From positions 43,743,160 through 43,807,159 of the forward strand of contig CAXKWD010000009.1 in the NCBI GenBank assembly GCA_964059195.1: 64,000 nt of DNA, given 5' to 3'. Each line of letters opens with the position of its first letter. The first letter of the stretch is position 1. The DNA is from Ectobius pallidus. Lineage: Eukaryota > Arthropoda > Insecta > Blattodea > Ectobiidae. Positions 1 through 12,609 of the stretch are shown here, piece by piece. A program made the position numbers and the translations under genes. The notes under the pieces are model-generated. The model saw only the letters and a list, made by a program, of their open reading frames with translations, was not told the origin of the DNA and ran no database searches.

Positions 1-1178
1 GCCAAACATAGCTAAGGAAAGCTGTTTTGTAAAATTTCGCGCTTATCCCTAGTTAAGAAAGAAAAGTCCCTAATCATGAAACTCCAATTAAACTGCCCTA
101 TTGCATAATATTAATATTATTACACTATAATATTATAGGGTGGTCAGGTAGGCGATTTTAAAGGAAGGAAACGGAAAGGCATTTCCCCAAAATATTTTTG
201 TAACGTAAGCTCATGGCTTTTGAACTTCTGGTAAGTAGCTGTGGCGCTTGTTTCCATAACAAGAAAGATTTAGCTGGAGACTGTCTTCTTGTACTGCTCA
301 AGTGACGTTTTCTCCCTGGGGAAGCACTTTCAGCTACCAACAAATATCCATCTTCCAGGCTGACTGGGCTCTGGAAACTTTATTCCATGGAGAGGTTAGC
401 AAGAAACTAAATTGAGGGTAAAACATAAATGGTTTCCTCAGCTGTACAGTGGCGTTTCGTTGATTATTTCAACTAAAATAATTACCTGATACCCTTATGG
501 GCCAGTTCGTAACGTCCTCACCTCCGATCAGTTTCAAATCTTCGAAGATGATAGATTTTCGAGGTGACGATACCTTTAGTGCGGGTCTTTCGGGAGGTAT
601 TTTAAACCAGCTGGTTTCCAAGATTAGGCACGTTGAAAGCCTCAAGCCAAATCCCTCAAAACAAAATTAGTCATGTTTCTTGAAAGTAATACAATTCGCT
701 ATGAATTGGCGCATGAGGTGATAAGCATTGTAACATCATCCTTGCACGAAATTAGTAGACACCTGAATAGGATCATTAGATCATGCCAATGAAAGACTGC
801 GTGAATTCTGAATAAAAGGATAACTAGACTGCTCGCAAAAGTGAAAGGCATATGGACAATAGCCATCAGAGGAGCAAACACTGTTACAGGTTTAGTATTG
901 TGCATTTAAGATTACACCGAGACATGTCATTGGCTGCCTTTCTCCATAACTTCACTCGTATATCCCTTTAACTATTGCGGCCGGTATAGTAGCCTATCTT
1001 CTGCAGCTGAAGCTGAAGAAATTATTATCAGAGATACGAGTCAGTGGTTTGCACTTTGTTGAATGCTTTCTATGTTGACTGTGAGCATAATAAAATAAGA
1101 TGGAATTATTTTGATTTACGAATGCCTAGGCCTTTCGATGCGTTGAAGCATTTTAAATAATTCTAATTATATATTATA
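1..1178. other. No gene recognised; AT-rich DNA
   Basis: I see no coding region, RNA gene or recognisable element end here. The open frames are short and unlike any family I know. One TAGCCTA heptamer lies near 990 and a TAGGCCTT near 1127. Confidence 0.5.
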
Positions 1179-1911
1179 CTAGCACGGCCTGCGGCTTCGC
1201 TCACGATTGATAATTCAATCGCTATATTTTTAAAATAACTTATTTAAGAGCAAAATAATCGAAGCATTATATTTATTAATAGTTTCACGGGAATCAGTCA
1301 TAATCTAAACAATTAATCATTAAACAGCTAAATATTCATTCACGAACACGATTATAAAGCGCCGCCTAGGAAAAAAGACTTCAGATTTGAGTTTCCTGGT
1401 TTAAAAAACCGCTTAGTGATTTTCGTCCAAATCGATTAATGCTTTCCCAACTAGGCCAACATACATTATCCCCATTCTGTCCACCTAAGTAAAATATTTC
1501 AGATCTCTGGGCACCGTAACCTTATAAACAAATTAATCAAGCAGAATGGTTTAAGGAAATCAAAGCAATCGACAAATTGAGGTTGTAATAATCGATTTCA
1601 GCGAAGCTCTTCTATTCCGGTTACTGTGGAAGTAGAGTAAACCCATCTGCTTATTTTACAATTGAAATAAATTAGCAAAAACTAGCCGCTTCGATAGCCC
1701 AAAAAATAAGTTTTTCGCTCATAACTTGCGAATGAAAGCAAAAATTAAAAATCCGGCTTCAAGCTGCAATCGGACACCCTTCAGCCGAATCTGTGTTCAA
1801 ATGTCAGGTCAGTGCGTTCCATAGATTTTGCTGGAGATTGCACTCAGGCAGACAGAGAGACAGTCAAAAAACTAACAAACAGACACACGAACACATTCTC
1901 ATTTTAATAGA
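1179..1911 (-). mobile_element. Non-autonomous Helitron (copy 1)
   Basis: Read on the minus strand, the element opens with TCTATTAAAATGAGAATG preceded by A. It closes with a GC-rich hairpin segment (AGCCGCAGGCCGTG) followed by CTAG and then T. That is the Helitron pattern: 5' TC, a 3' hairpin a few bases before CTRR, insertion between A and T, and no target duplication. Length is 733 bp and no Rep/helicase frame is present, so it would need a helper. The subterminal part near 1830-1880 is rich in GACAGACAGA-like repeats, as in other insect Helitrons. Boundaries are read directly; the family name is inferred from the termini. Confidence 0.72.
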
Positions 1912-3956
1912 TAATAATTATAATTAAATAAAATTTTTAATTAATAATGTCCCTACATGTGTACAAAGCAGGTTTCCCTAAGTATAGAACACCGCATCAA
2001 AAGTCGAAGACAATCATAAAAAAATAAAATAAAAAAAATAAAAAATAAATTATTCATCTAATTCGACGATCTCTAAAGCATATATTTAAACACCCTGCGA
2101 GCAAAGCACACAAGTACAGTATTACGTTTGAACACAGTTTTAGGAAATTTCATCTCATATGATTCTGCAAAAAACTTGTAGAAGAGCCTATAGATTTTTT
2201 TCAAAATTATGTCCCTTTATTCGCATTATATTCTAAGATGGGTATTCATTGAAATGTAAATTGCCATTGGTAATAATGAAACAAAGTGTTAATATATGAA
2301 TAAGCTAAATATTAGTTTCCTTAGATTTTAATATGTGAAATTTTTTGCCGTAACTCAAGTGCAAAATAAACGAAGAAAACGCATATTGAACATTAAATAA
2401 TGAACAAAAAAGATATTGTAATAGTATTATTTATACTAGACATCACCGGTTGTACTTTTATCGAAAAAAAGACAAAGTCACTGAACAAGAGACTCCTATA
2501 GGCAAAATAAAAATATCCTACGAACCAATGGAACGGAACGCCGGATATATCAAGAAACAGCTGAATCAAAGGGGAAAACTTATTTATTTGTGCTTTTAAA
2601 AGATATGCTAGTCGATAAAATATGTCCGAGAATGTACTCTAGATTTAGGCTATTACGATTGTTATAATTAGAATCCCGGATGTAAGCGTGCATAACTTAA
2701 GAGGTTAATTTTTCCTCACACCTTAAAAAAAGTTATAAATCGAACCGGAAGGTGTTTTTAAAACACAGTGACTAAAATTACGTCAAAGGCAATATCGCTT
2801 CAAGAACATTAATAGGCCTATAGTCGTATTTTATAAAATTCTTAAATCTGGAAAAAAAATATGCATTCTAGATTTTACTCATTCGATAATTTTAGTACAT
2901 TAAGTGGACGTTAATAAACAGATGTAATATTACGTAATGAAGATTTAATCAAGCACGTATAAGCTGCCGAATAGAAGGCTGTTCATTTTCTAGATCTCCC
3001 CTTTAAAACAAGGGTTGTTGCTCTCAGGAAGTTTCTTCTGGAGGGTGTCTTGGTGTAACAATATACTGTTTCCCCCAAGAATAAACTTCCTAAGTATAAC
3101 ATGTCTTACGTTTTAAAGAGAAAATGTCAACCTCTCGTGTATTAAACTTCATATTTTAAAGAAGTGTAAGTATGAAGTTAGCCAAGTTTCAAGCTATACT
3201 CTCGCGTGTTGTACGATGTGTTACATTTTCGTGCTACAACTTATAATTATTAATCTGATGCAGCTTATAGCAGCTACTTTTTATACCTTATATTTTAGAC
3301 TTCAACTATACGAAGTCAAAACCACTAAATACTAACGACTGTGCATCTGAAGCAGTAATTTTATATAATCACTTGCCACTCATATATTGTTTTATTATAA
3401 TTATAGGCCTACTTTGTATCGATAAGGAATATTCACTGAACTATTACAACAGATGTCGATGGTCACTTTAGTATTTAGTATCCCAGATAGTGTGACTTGA
3501 GGCTTTCCCGTTTGACTTCTGGGAAAAGTGAGACGATTGCCGAAAGCTCGGAATAAATCCTCCTACTCACCCAGTCTGAAGCCAGGAAAACTATAATATA
3601 TTCCAAAAGTCCGTTTATTGACCTATACTAGGATAGTTATCGTGCTTTATCGGATTTTCATACGGGAGAGATTAGCAGTTAGGTTAGTGTGCATATTACT
3701 AATGGACCCATGCTTCAAAAGAGTACAGGGTAATTGTACAGAACAAGCTTTTTTCTACATGCTGGTCTTATCCTTAAGACATGTTACGAAACTCCAGGGA
3801 TTGATGGTGATGATGCTGACATTTCTTTTACCAAGTTGGAGTTTTAATAATAAATTGTTCAAGGGTTTACCAATGTTTTGGTTTATAGATAAGTGACCCG
3901 TTGCCCCGATAAACTTCACCCGGGACGCGAAGTCATTAAGTATCCGCACTGATTAT
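1912..3956. other. No gene recognised
   Basis: AT-rich sequence without a supportable gene. It carries TAGGCTA (2646) and TAGGCCTA (2813, 3404). The frame at 3618-3896 has no recognisable motif, and I do not treat it as coding. Confidence 0.45.
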
Positions 3957-4805
3957 TTAATCTTTTATAGGTTGGCTGTACCGCTTTTTGCCAACAATGA
4001 GCAAGTGCGTATCATGATTCAGACAAACCGAAGAGTGACTGTCGATGAAGTGGCAAGCCATATGCAAATTAGCCATGGTTCTGCATATGACGTTATTCAT
4101 AACACGCTTGGCTTTCATAAAGTCTGTGCAAGGTAGGTCCCAAAACAGCTCCCTGATCAGCACAATCACAATCGTGTGTCCATCTGCCAACGTTTACTGG
4201 ACCACCATGCAAATGAAGGTGAAGCTTTTTTGAAACGAATAGTCACTGGGCACGAAACGTGGATCCATCACTTTGAGCATGAAAGCAAACGCCAAAGCAT
4301 GGAATGGAAACACCCTGTATCTCCAGTCAAAAAGAAATTCAAGAGTCAACCCTCCGCAGGGAAAGTGATGCTCACACTTTTCTGGAACTCACAAGTGCCA
4401 ACCAATACTGCAACATTACTTGGAGAAGGGCTCAGCAATAAACAGTGCACGTTACAGTGAGATGTTGAGCAACGAGCTGAAGTCTACAATTCGAACCAAA
4501 CGTCGAGGTCTATTGTCGAAAGGAGTTGTTTTGTTGCATGACAATGCCCGTCCACATACTGCCGCTCAAACTATTGCGAAACTGAGTTTTGAGGTGCTAG
4601 AAAATCCTGCATATAGTCCTGATCTCGCCCCATCAGATTTCCATCTTTTTGGCCCACTTAAAGATGCCTTAAGGGGCCGTCGATTCAACACTGATCAAGA
4701 ACGGGAGGAAGCTTGCTACTCAGCCAGAAAATATTTTTTCTGAAGGCATCAGGAAGCTTGTGCAACGTTGGAATAAATGCATTGCGAAACAAGGGGACTA
4801 AGTGG
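3957..4805 (+). pseudogene. Mariner transposase remnant
   Basis: A decayed mariner-family transposase. In order: the second helix-turn-helix (VTVDEVASHMQISHGSAYDV, about 4033-4095), the linker (VCAR then a stop where the family has Trp, then VPKQL), the first catalytic block near 4242 (VTGHETWIHH), the second (LLHDNARPHTAAQT, about 4536) and the third (YSPDLAPSDFHLF), then the tail (RKLVQRWNKCIAKQGDY) ending near 4800. The first catalytic Asp, normally in TGDETW, is His. The spacing between the second and third Asp is 31 residues instead of the mariner 34. Frames shift near 4400 and near 4720. The first helix-turn-helix is missing. No terminal inverted repeats were identified. The copy is certainly inactive. 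Confidence 0.9.
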
Positions 4806-6888
4806 ATAAATGAGGCAATTGAAAGTTTTGTATTGTTGTTTCAACAAATTTTTAAAAAGAGTGCGGATACGTACTGGTTTACCCTCGAAAAATATGCTGG
4901 TTGTAAAAATGCAGCTCATAGTATAGCAACAATGATGACCTCAGATGTTCCTTACAAGAGCAAAGTTGCGGTAGGCTATAGCCTATCATCTTGATACGGT
5001 AAATCATATTTTGAGATCCGCCACTGCTGTGAGATAGGAGCGTGTCAAAGACAGTTTCTCACATCTCTTTCGATAAGGGCCCCGGCTAAAAGCGTGTCTT
5101 AGACGTCATATTCCAAGTACAAACCCTCTGTTCTGTCAGAAGTTTTGTTATAGGTTTCACCGAACTAAGTGAAGGAAACAGAGCTTATGTGATTGCGAAT
5201 TTCAGATATTCGATTCTTCAGAAGATACAATCGTTTTGATTTTCTATATACCATTGTGCCCCTTAAGTGCAGGGAGGGAAGAAAGAGAATACGGTTTATA
5301 TGAATTCTACCCTCGCTATGCAATATCTTTCTTCAGAGGGGGGATTACATTAAGAGAAATGAGGAGAAATGAGGAGAAAACTTAAAGTTTTAAAATCTTA
5401 CAGTTCACTGAATATCGAACACCTTTCAAATACTAAATAGGATCAACCCTATACGTAAGTACGTTATGGGATCATTTTAAACTACATAACATAGTATTTT
5501 TGACATTATTAATTTAATTTATTTGACCGAACGAAATCAGATCCTGCTATAACCCGAACGTTCGGCATATCTCTGTTCTTTTTAAATTTTGTTTAATTTT
5601 CTTCCAGTTTCTCATGAATGTTCCTTGAACCTGTTAGAAACGACATATGTGTAGGGATTTATTTTATTCCGTTTCAAGATGGTGGCCGGTTTAATGGTTC
5701 CGTTTTATATACAGGTAGTGTTCAGCTTGTTTAGACGATTTTAGCCAACTTTTTTTCTTAAAAATTCTCTGTACCGGTAGTTAGACATCCCTTGCACAAA
5801 CTTAGTCTTAAAGTATTACTTCATGGACAATATAGCTTTGTGTAAGAGTGAGACAATTTAATATGTATTCTTGCCATGCGGCCACTTATTCTATTTGATA
5901 ATGTGAAGCGAGAAATGGCATTATCCATGCTTAGAGTAGACCAAGTTGTTTGAGAATTCAAAAACCAGGTTTTGATTTTGTTGTACAGTATTAAGAAATT
6001 CATATATTATTATAATCTATACATTTTTGGTCATAGGGTAGTTATCATTATGAAAACAAAATTTGAAGCGCCGTGTAGCTTGCCGTTGTTTGAGCTACTC
6101 TATACTTATGAAGGAAATGTGTTGCAGGCAGAAACTTGGTTAGAAGTTGAACCAACTTTATATATTTTCATTAAGTTAGAGACTGGAAATTTAATGGGTT
6201 TCGTCGCATGAAATTGAGCCCGTGACAGTGGCAGGTAAACTCATGTGTTAACAAGGTTATGCTGCTTTTAATCAGCTTACCTTTACTTGAAGTTGCTAAT
6301 TTAACCGTGGAATTGCCTTCTTAAAAATGATGGGAAAAAGAGATCACGACACTAGTGGTAGACTTGAGCGAATATAATACAAAGCCCGCCCACAAGTCCC
6401 AGATAATGGCTTCTTCTCTAACATATTGCCTGTAATATACACCTGTAATTTTGATGTGACGATTAATTTCAAAATTGCACACCAGGATTTTCTAAAATAT
6501 TATGAAACATTACAGCCTTATAACTTAATAATGGTGTGTGTTCACTTCGTGCTTCATCTAGTTTCTCTGAAAGTGTATTTTTGCTTGGTCTCATTGTGGT
6601 TGATGTGCTAAGAAAAAAATTGCTAGTGCATTAAAATCAGGTATTTTATTATATATTCCATAAACGCAACACATGTATATTAAATTTAGAGAAATGTATA
6701 ATATATAGAAACATACACTTAAAGTATGAATTCCCACTATTTTCTTCACTTTCGCTAGTTCGTTAGGGCGTTTGTCAATGTTCCTTCCAGCATCAAAGCT
6801 TGATCTCTGTTGCCAGGTTTAATCAGATTCATTTTCTAGCCCAGACGACATTGCTCTGACTTCTCATGAAATATTTTATAATAGCATA
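4806..6888. other. No gene recognised
   Basis: Sequence after the mariner remnant, without a convincing gene or element. A TAGGCTA/TAGCCTA pair lies at 4972-4985 and TACCGGTA near 5772. The frames at 5972-6211 and 6426-6611 are AT-rich chance frames. Confidence 0.45.
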
Positions 6889-6892
6889 CACT

Positions 6893-7547
6893 TGCGATGG
6901 TACATGTGGTGGGTTTGTTCGGTGAGAGTACTTACTTCGTATCTCGGTAGCTGTCCATGTTGAACCACGCACCGCATTCCCATGACTATCTTACTCAGGA
7001 TAGATACACAAATCATCTCAGGGTATTATGATTATAGATACTTACAGATAACGAAATAATAACACTATAATCACTTTTACTCGTATATCGGTATTTATTC
7101 AAACTTGTGGCTATTGTGTGAGTTTATATTTCTGGAACTTGCGAATACCAAACACCACTTTCAGTTAGATTCACTTTCAGTACTTACGTGATACTATATC
7201 ACTCATAATCACAATTGCAAGAATACTCACTCGGCGTTACTAATTTGATGTGTTTTGCTTAATGTGTGAATATATGTGGAAATCGCGATAGGCGAAGGCA
7301 TCCGTCGCGAAATAATATTGCGGTCTCCTTCACCACGTCTCGAGCGAGAGGCGAATAGTAATGGAAAGAATCGTTCTAACTGCTTTTCTTCGCGGGACTG
7401 TGATGCTTGCCTTCTATTGGCTTACAGTTTTCTGACGTAGAACTTTCTTATTGGTTAAAGCTAACTCGCGCCTTGCCATATGAAATAATTACGTTAGCTT
7501 TTGAATAATTCGGTTTCTCTTACCGTTACCTTTGAATTTGCGCTGAT

Positions 7548-7589
<42 letters not shown>

Positions 7590-7704
7590 TTATAATGAAA
7601 TTCTAATATCGAAATACAATAATAGTAATTTAAGTACTCTTGTATAGATTTTAATTACTTATTCTTTTATGATAATTACAATTGGTGGAAGAGTTACAGC
7701 TTCA
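6893..7704 (-). repeat. 3' LTR of the gypsy-like element
   Basis: 812 bp, TG...CA. It matches the right LTR nearly base for base apart from scattered substitutions, one-base indels (for example GGTGGG against GGTGG) and a longer (AAT)n tract at 7549-7590. The similarity implies a fairly recent insertion. Confidence 0.93.
7549..7590. repeat. (AAT)n microsatellite inside the LTR
   Basis: About 14 AAT units. The homologous tract in the other LTR (13284-13316) is shorter, so it has changed length since insertion. Confidence 0.95.
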
Positions 7705-8065
7705 ATATGCCCCTGTGTAAATTGAATTATGTCCAAAAAGGTAAATAATTAAATTAAGTGGTGGTTGGCGATATTTATAAGTGTAACATAAATGTATGTA
7801 TCAAACATTACCATTTTAAATGAAAAAACTATTACCCTTTAAACATTTGAATATAAACAATTAAATCTTGCCTATAATTTGAATTGTAACTTCAATTTAA
7901 GTAAACCTAATATTTTAAGAATATTGAACAATTAATTAAACATTCACATTAAGTAAACATAATATTAAACATTTTGAAATCTGAAGTATTTTTCTGAAAA
8001 ATAAACATATTTATCTTTTTATCCTTTTATCAGTGATAGAGAAATTTTATCATTTTTGAAATATA

Positions 8066-8185
8066 TGTCGAGATTACACTCATCGTTCATATTTTATCCC
8101 TTTTTTCGGTTCTGTCGAGATTTACTCATCGTTCATGAACAACACTTATTTACGTCAAGAGCACTCATCGTCCGTACCAATATTT
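8066..8185. repeat. Three degenerate repeats of about 40-50 bp
   Basis: The phrase GTCGAGATT(T/A)ACTCATCGTTCAT recurs at about 8066, 8113 and, more diverged (GTCAAGAGCACTCATCGTCCG), at 8156. These sit in the non-coding 3' part of the LTR element. Confidence 0.6.
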
Positions 8186-8230
8186 ACTTTGTATGTTATT
8201 CTCTTTCTTGAATCACTGTATGTCACTTGA

Positions 8231-8231
<1 letters not shown>

Positions 8232-8279
<48 letters not shown>
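8232..8279. repeat. (ATT)n microsatellite
   Basis: About 16 uninterrupted ATT units within the non-coding internal region of the LTR element. Confidence 0.97.
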
Positions 8280-8280
<1 letters not shown>

Positions 8281-8872
8281 TTTTTTTAACACAAGACATA
8301 AACATAATAAGACACATAAGATACAAATAAATTTACAATTTTACACTTTGTTGCATTACATTTACAACATTACCCTTGGTTAATAATAACATATAGAAAA
8401 TATTACCCTTGTTACTTAATATTATCAACTATAAACAATATTTTATGTGCATTTCTCATCATTAATGCTCAATCCTCTATATATGTTATGTACATTCATC
8501 AAACTTTATCTATATATATTATCTATATGTAAATATTTATGTACATCATTTCGTCGTTCTCAGGGTTCGGTTTCGGATAATATTTGCATCCTTCAACAAT
8601 TCCATTTATTCAATTTCAGCTTATTTCTCTTTATCTTATTAACTCTTACGCTTAGAACAACTTATATATGATAATATGTACTAATTAAGTATTCTTATAA
8701 TCAATAATCCTTTCTATTCATTTTAACTTTATAATATATTTTCTTTTCTAGGCATAATACCTCTGCAGTATATTTCTTGAATCCTATATTTTATTGAAAT
8801 AACTTATTCCTCTTAGCGAAGCAATTTATCCTTTTTAAAAGTCCAACATAATGGGTTGATGTACTTTGAAAT

Positions 8873-9022
8873 CGAAATTTCAATTACTCCAGAATCTAAC
8901 ATTCGCTGTATAGTCATATCGGCTTCCTTTTTCAAAGCTATCGGAATTGGTCTACTTTTGTAAGTAAATTCATCTACTGGTCTAATATCGAATTGCTGTT
9001 CATAAATATCACAAAGTCCTAC
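8873..9022 (-). pseudogene. Start of reverse transcriptase, truncated
   Basis: The minus strand reads VGLCDIYEQQFDIRPVDEFT, then KSRPIPIALKKEADMTIQRM, then LDSGVIEIS. This is the characteristic entry into a Ty3/gypsy RT (basic residues, PIPIALKKE, IQRMLDSGVIEIS). The catalytic YxDD part would lie to the left, but the homology stops near 8873. This is the best evidence that a gypsy-type pol was once present. Confidence 0.8.
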
Positions 9023-9111
9023 GTTTTCGAAAATACTTCTTTGTTCTTAATCAGTACTGAAAATAACTTATCTCGTTGATCATTATCCAAATTATACGCC
9101 AGTTCTACTTT

Positions 9112-9522
9112 TTATTTCAGAATAATCATAGTTGGGTCCGCGCTAGGGTCGGCTTCTTTTACTTCACTTACTGAGACATAACCTACTTCAGCTTGCCCTA
9201 CACTAACATTTGCATCAATTCTATTCTCATTATTCTCATATCTGTCTGCGCAGTCTTCACAACTTAATGTCATACACTTAAATATCTCGTCACTATCTTT
9301 CATCTCATCGTCGCAAGGGCCTATCTTCTTAATCATCATATAATTAGCCTGAATATTCTCTACAATAAACGTCTCATAAGGTATATCGTTTTCCCCTAAC
9401 TCGCTAGTCGCGTCTTTCCTACTTAGATCGTTGTCGAATGGGATACTTATTTTCTGATCTGGCAAGTTCAGTACAATGTTATTTTCTTCAAAACTTATCA
9501 CACTATTATACTCCGTGAACAC
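9112..9522 (-). pseudogene. Pol linker region of the LTR element
   Basis: A 136-residue acidic open frame between protease and RT. It begins MFTEYNSVISFEENNIVLNL, resembling the second half of a retroviral-type protease followed by the protease-RT linker. It contains a Cys-rich stretch (KCMTLSCEDCADRY). It is in a different reading frame from the protease piece at 9564-9815, so a frameshift lies near 9540. Probable function only by position. Confidence 0.55.
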
Positions 9523-9563
9523 ATCTACTCCGATGATTACGCCAGTTACTAATTTTGGGAGTA

Positions 9564-9815
9564 CTAAAAAAATATTTCAAAATTTATGTTTCCAATAGTG
9601 ACAGTTAGCATACTTTGAAATTTTACTGATTGCTTGGCTCTCTTTATCGCTACCGTACATGCTAGTCCACAAATAGGTATAGAATTTAATTTCACTTTAT
9701 TTTGAATAAGTCTGTTATATAAAGATTCACTAATCACGCTGTTAGAACACTCTGTATCTACTAATGCTGTTGTTTCAAAATCGCCTATTCTTATTCTTAT
9801 TCTTGGAGGATCCAT
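9564..9815 (-). pseudogene. Aspartic protease domain of the LTR element
   Basis: The 83-residue frame has the retropepsin active-site context FETTALVDTECSNSVISE, where the catalytic motif is normally D-T/S-G. Here the Gly is Glu, a one-base G-to-A type change, so the enzyme would be dead. The piece follows the gag C-terminus and precedes the linker and RT, as expected for gypsy-type elements. Downstream the frame breaks near 9564. Confidence 0.75.
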
Positions 9816-9989
9816 TATAACTTCATTTCTCTTCGCATTATTTTTCTCCCTATATACTTTGTTACTTGAAAAATCGTCATGTGCTTGAATACTGCATATG
9901 GGTTCTAATTGTTTACTTGAATTTGTTGAAATTATGCCAATACCATCCGAACCCTCGAGATATCGGCTTTCTAGTTTAACGGTTGTACA

Positions 9990-10496
9990 TTAATTTGATT
10001 TTTCCTGTACATGAGCTTCTTCTACAATAACATCATCTGAATTATCTACATTTCTTGTACTATTGAAAGATGTAGCTCTTGGATTTAATGTATTCTGTGG
10101 ACCTTCCACACTTTTTACCCGCCATTTTCCATTAATTATTACCTGTCCTGGCCTAACTTGGTTGTTATTATCATTTCTACTATAACTACGGTTATGATAT
10201 CTCTTGCGGTAACCTCGATTCCTCATCCAAGGTACATTTTGCCATGAGTTTGGATTATTTCCATTATTACCATTCTGTCTGTTGAAGGTCACGTAGTTTA
10301 TTTGATTCCTATTATCGTTATTCCTATTGAATGACCTATTACCTTGCCCATTCTGAAAATATGCTCCATTATTTCTATTTCGTTTGGGCATAGGGCCTCT
10401 ATAAGTATTCCTAGTTTCGTAATTCCTATTACAATCATTTTGATGGGCTTCTGCCCCTATCCCAGAATTTATAAATCTGTTTGTAGACTGATACAT
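9990..10496 (-). pseudogene. Gag C-terminal Asn/Arg-rich nucleic-acid-binding tail
   Basis: 168 residues dominated by Asn, Arg, Gly and Tyr (NRNNGAYFQNGQGNRSFNR, RGYRKRYHNRSYSRNDN). There is no CCHC zinc knuckle; the basic tail probably replaces it for RNA binding, as in some insect gypsy-type Gags. It is separated from the main Gag by a stop at about 10548 (reading LLAAF then stop), so it was probably one continuous protein. Function inferred from composition and position. Confidence 0.65.
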
Positions 10497-10547
10497 TCTG
10501 TCATTCGAATTTTCATACCCATACCTATTTCTATAAGTGTTACATTG

Positions 10548-11700
10548 CTAGAATGCTGCCAATAATTCCAGCATCTCTGCGAACGTTCTGGGCTTTGCAA
10601 CAATTAAATTTAACCTGACATTTTCGGGAAAATGGTTCGTAACGGCTTCCAGTAATTCAAATTCATTTAAGGGCGGGTCTATCTGTCTTCCTAATTCAGC
10701 CATCTCAAGAAAATAGTCAATCATCGTCTGTCCTGATTCAGGTTCATAAATACCGTTTGCTAATTGCATCCTAATATTGCTTCTCTTTGTCAAACTCCAA
10801 TATCTAGTTATGAAATTTCTTTTGAATTCATCAAAGGTCGTGTTTTCATTCGTTGTTAGGTTTATCCAATTCAACGCTCTACCTTGTAACGCTTTTCTGA
10901 CAATCATCAAATGCATATTTGGAGGAATAGATCTTAATCTGAAATAATCATGAAGTTCAATAAGAAAATTTTGCGGATTAGTATTTACGTTTTCATCAAA
11001 CACGGGTAGTATAATTTCATTCATCAGGTAGCTAGGAAAATTTGTACTTAAGTTGCTATTTCCTGTTGAAAAAGGTATATTGACATCTTGCAACTGGGAA
11101 CCATTATGGCTGCTAACTCTTTCATTACATCGCGGAGATCTACTTGGACCTGGCAAACAATTCTCTTCCATGACACTTACATCATTATTTACATGCAAAT
11201 CAACAGGTAAATTCATTCTATTTTCCAATAAACAAATCCTATTTGTCAACATCTCTTCATCTTTGTGAACTTTTCTTGCTAACACAGTTAATTCATATTG
11301 TGCTTCCCCAACTTGGATTTCTATGTCTTTCTGCTTAACTTTTAGCAACTGATTCTTGTTTTCTAAATCATTCTTAACATTGTCGTTAATCTTGGCAAAG
11401 CCTACTAATGTTTCCTCAAAAGTACTAATTTGCATATTCATTAAAGTAAGATTATTTTCAAACTCTGTGACATTTGAAACTACAGATTTTATTTCGTCAT
11501 TGACAGTTGCAATATTATTTTGCATAGTTTGAAGATTGGTACTGACATTATTAATGACTTCCTTTACTTCAGTCACCTCATTATTAACAGTTGTCTGTAT
11601 ATTCTCCAATGCTACTGTGACGTCATTGTTTACTTGAGTTTTAAATTCACCCAACCGTTCCTGAATCTCATTAGCTACTTCTAACTTAAGATCATCCCTA
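10548..11700 (-). pseudogene. Gag capsid-like region of the LTR element
   Basis: The open frame gives at least 368 residues. The N-terminal third is a coiled coil (TTVNNEVTEVKEVINNVSTN and following). The C-terminal part carries a retrotransposon-gag capsid fold signature: ALQGRALNWINL, FDEFKRNFITRYW, GIYEPESGQTMIDYFLEMA, then a run ending MLELLAAF. Upstream, the same frame continues without Met to about 11700, where it is offset from the N-terminal piece at 11735-12238, so one frameshift lies near 11700-11735. The product would assemble the particle and package the RNA. Defective here. Confidence 0.8.
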
Positions 11701-11734
11701 AGTTTCGCTAAGTTTTCATCTACTTTAGTTAATT

Positions 11735-12238
11735 TTAACTTATGTTTTCATTAATCTCAGCAATCTGCAAGTTAACAACTATTTTGGCACAATTGACATC
11801 AGTTTTTACATTATTGATTTCATTACTAACTTTGTCAACATCATTACTGACTTTGTTAACATCATTACTGACTTTGTTAACATCACTACTAACTTTATCA
11901 ATCTCATTACTGACTTTATTAACATCACCACTAACTTTTTCAACATCATTACTGACTTTGTTAACATCACTCTTAACATCATTGACATCAGTATTAACTT
12001 TGCTTACATCACTACTAACTTTGTCAATTGTATTACTTAATTGATTAAACATTTGTTGCATGAATGTTTTTATAGAGTTTTCAAGCAATTCCTCTGACGA
12101 CTCGCTACTTTCCCGCCTTTTTACATGGTCACTTTCAGTAGCAGCGTCTAACTCTACTTGCATTTCGATATCTGTTTCGTTCAAATTTACTAACTTTGAA
12201 CTACTTTCTGTACTAATATCATTTACAATACACTCCAT
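11735..12238 (-). pseudogene. Gag N-terminal coiled-coil segment
   Basis: 167 residues starting MECIVNDISTESSSKL. An acidic head is followed by about ten near-perfect heptads of the form V-S-N-D-V-N-K (residues about 75-155), a strong predicted coiled coil. The frame stops at 11735, and the same coiled-coil style continues in another frame, so a small indel split Gag. The repeats are tandem 21-bp units at DNA level. Met at 12238 is the first in frame after the leader. Confidence 0.75.
11806..12030 (-). repeat. 21-bp tandem repeat array encoding heptads
   Basis: About ten imperfect 21-bp units encode VSNDVNK-like heptads in the Gag coiled coil. On the plus strand the unit reads about ACATCATTACTGACTTTGTT. 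Slippage of the array can change coiled-coil length without losing frame. Confidence 0.85.
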
Positions 12239-12609
12239 CTCAACGTTACTTAGTAAATCTTGTTTTGTTGCATAACTTCGCTTTCTTCTTGCGACATCTC
12301 GACGTCACGATTCCTAAGTTTCATTGGAATTAACAAAATTTGACTTCTTACTTGGTTTGTAGATTTTGTCGACAATCACTTTCCTGGTTGTATGTTGATT
12401 GTTGTCGGCTGCTGGCTTCTTCCGCTTGCTGCTGCACATCTGTCTTTCCTGCTTGTACGGTGAATAACTTGTAGCGCGTGATGCCTCGCCTACTAACTAT
12501 TACAATTCCACAATGATATCTTATAATCACACTAAATGTTCTCTGCTTTACAATGTCTATATTCGTTCTTATTCGCAGATTATAGCCACACAGTTTATTG
12601 TTCTAATTT

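Larger units (their letters stand above)
7705..8872. other. Non-coding internal region of the LTR element
   Basis: This interval lies where RT, RNase H and integrase would be expected. It is very AT-rich and has no coding frame. It includes an (ATT)n tract and three degenerate copies of a unit containing ACTCATCGTTCAT. It is consistent with an internal deletion or replacement that made the element non-autonomous. Confidence 0.6.

Noticed and set aside
9112..12238. Endogenous retrovirus with envelope
   Set aside because: There is no envelope-like frame or signal/transmembrane segment between the RT remnant and the 3' LTR; the element is an LTR retrotransposon remnant.
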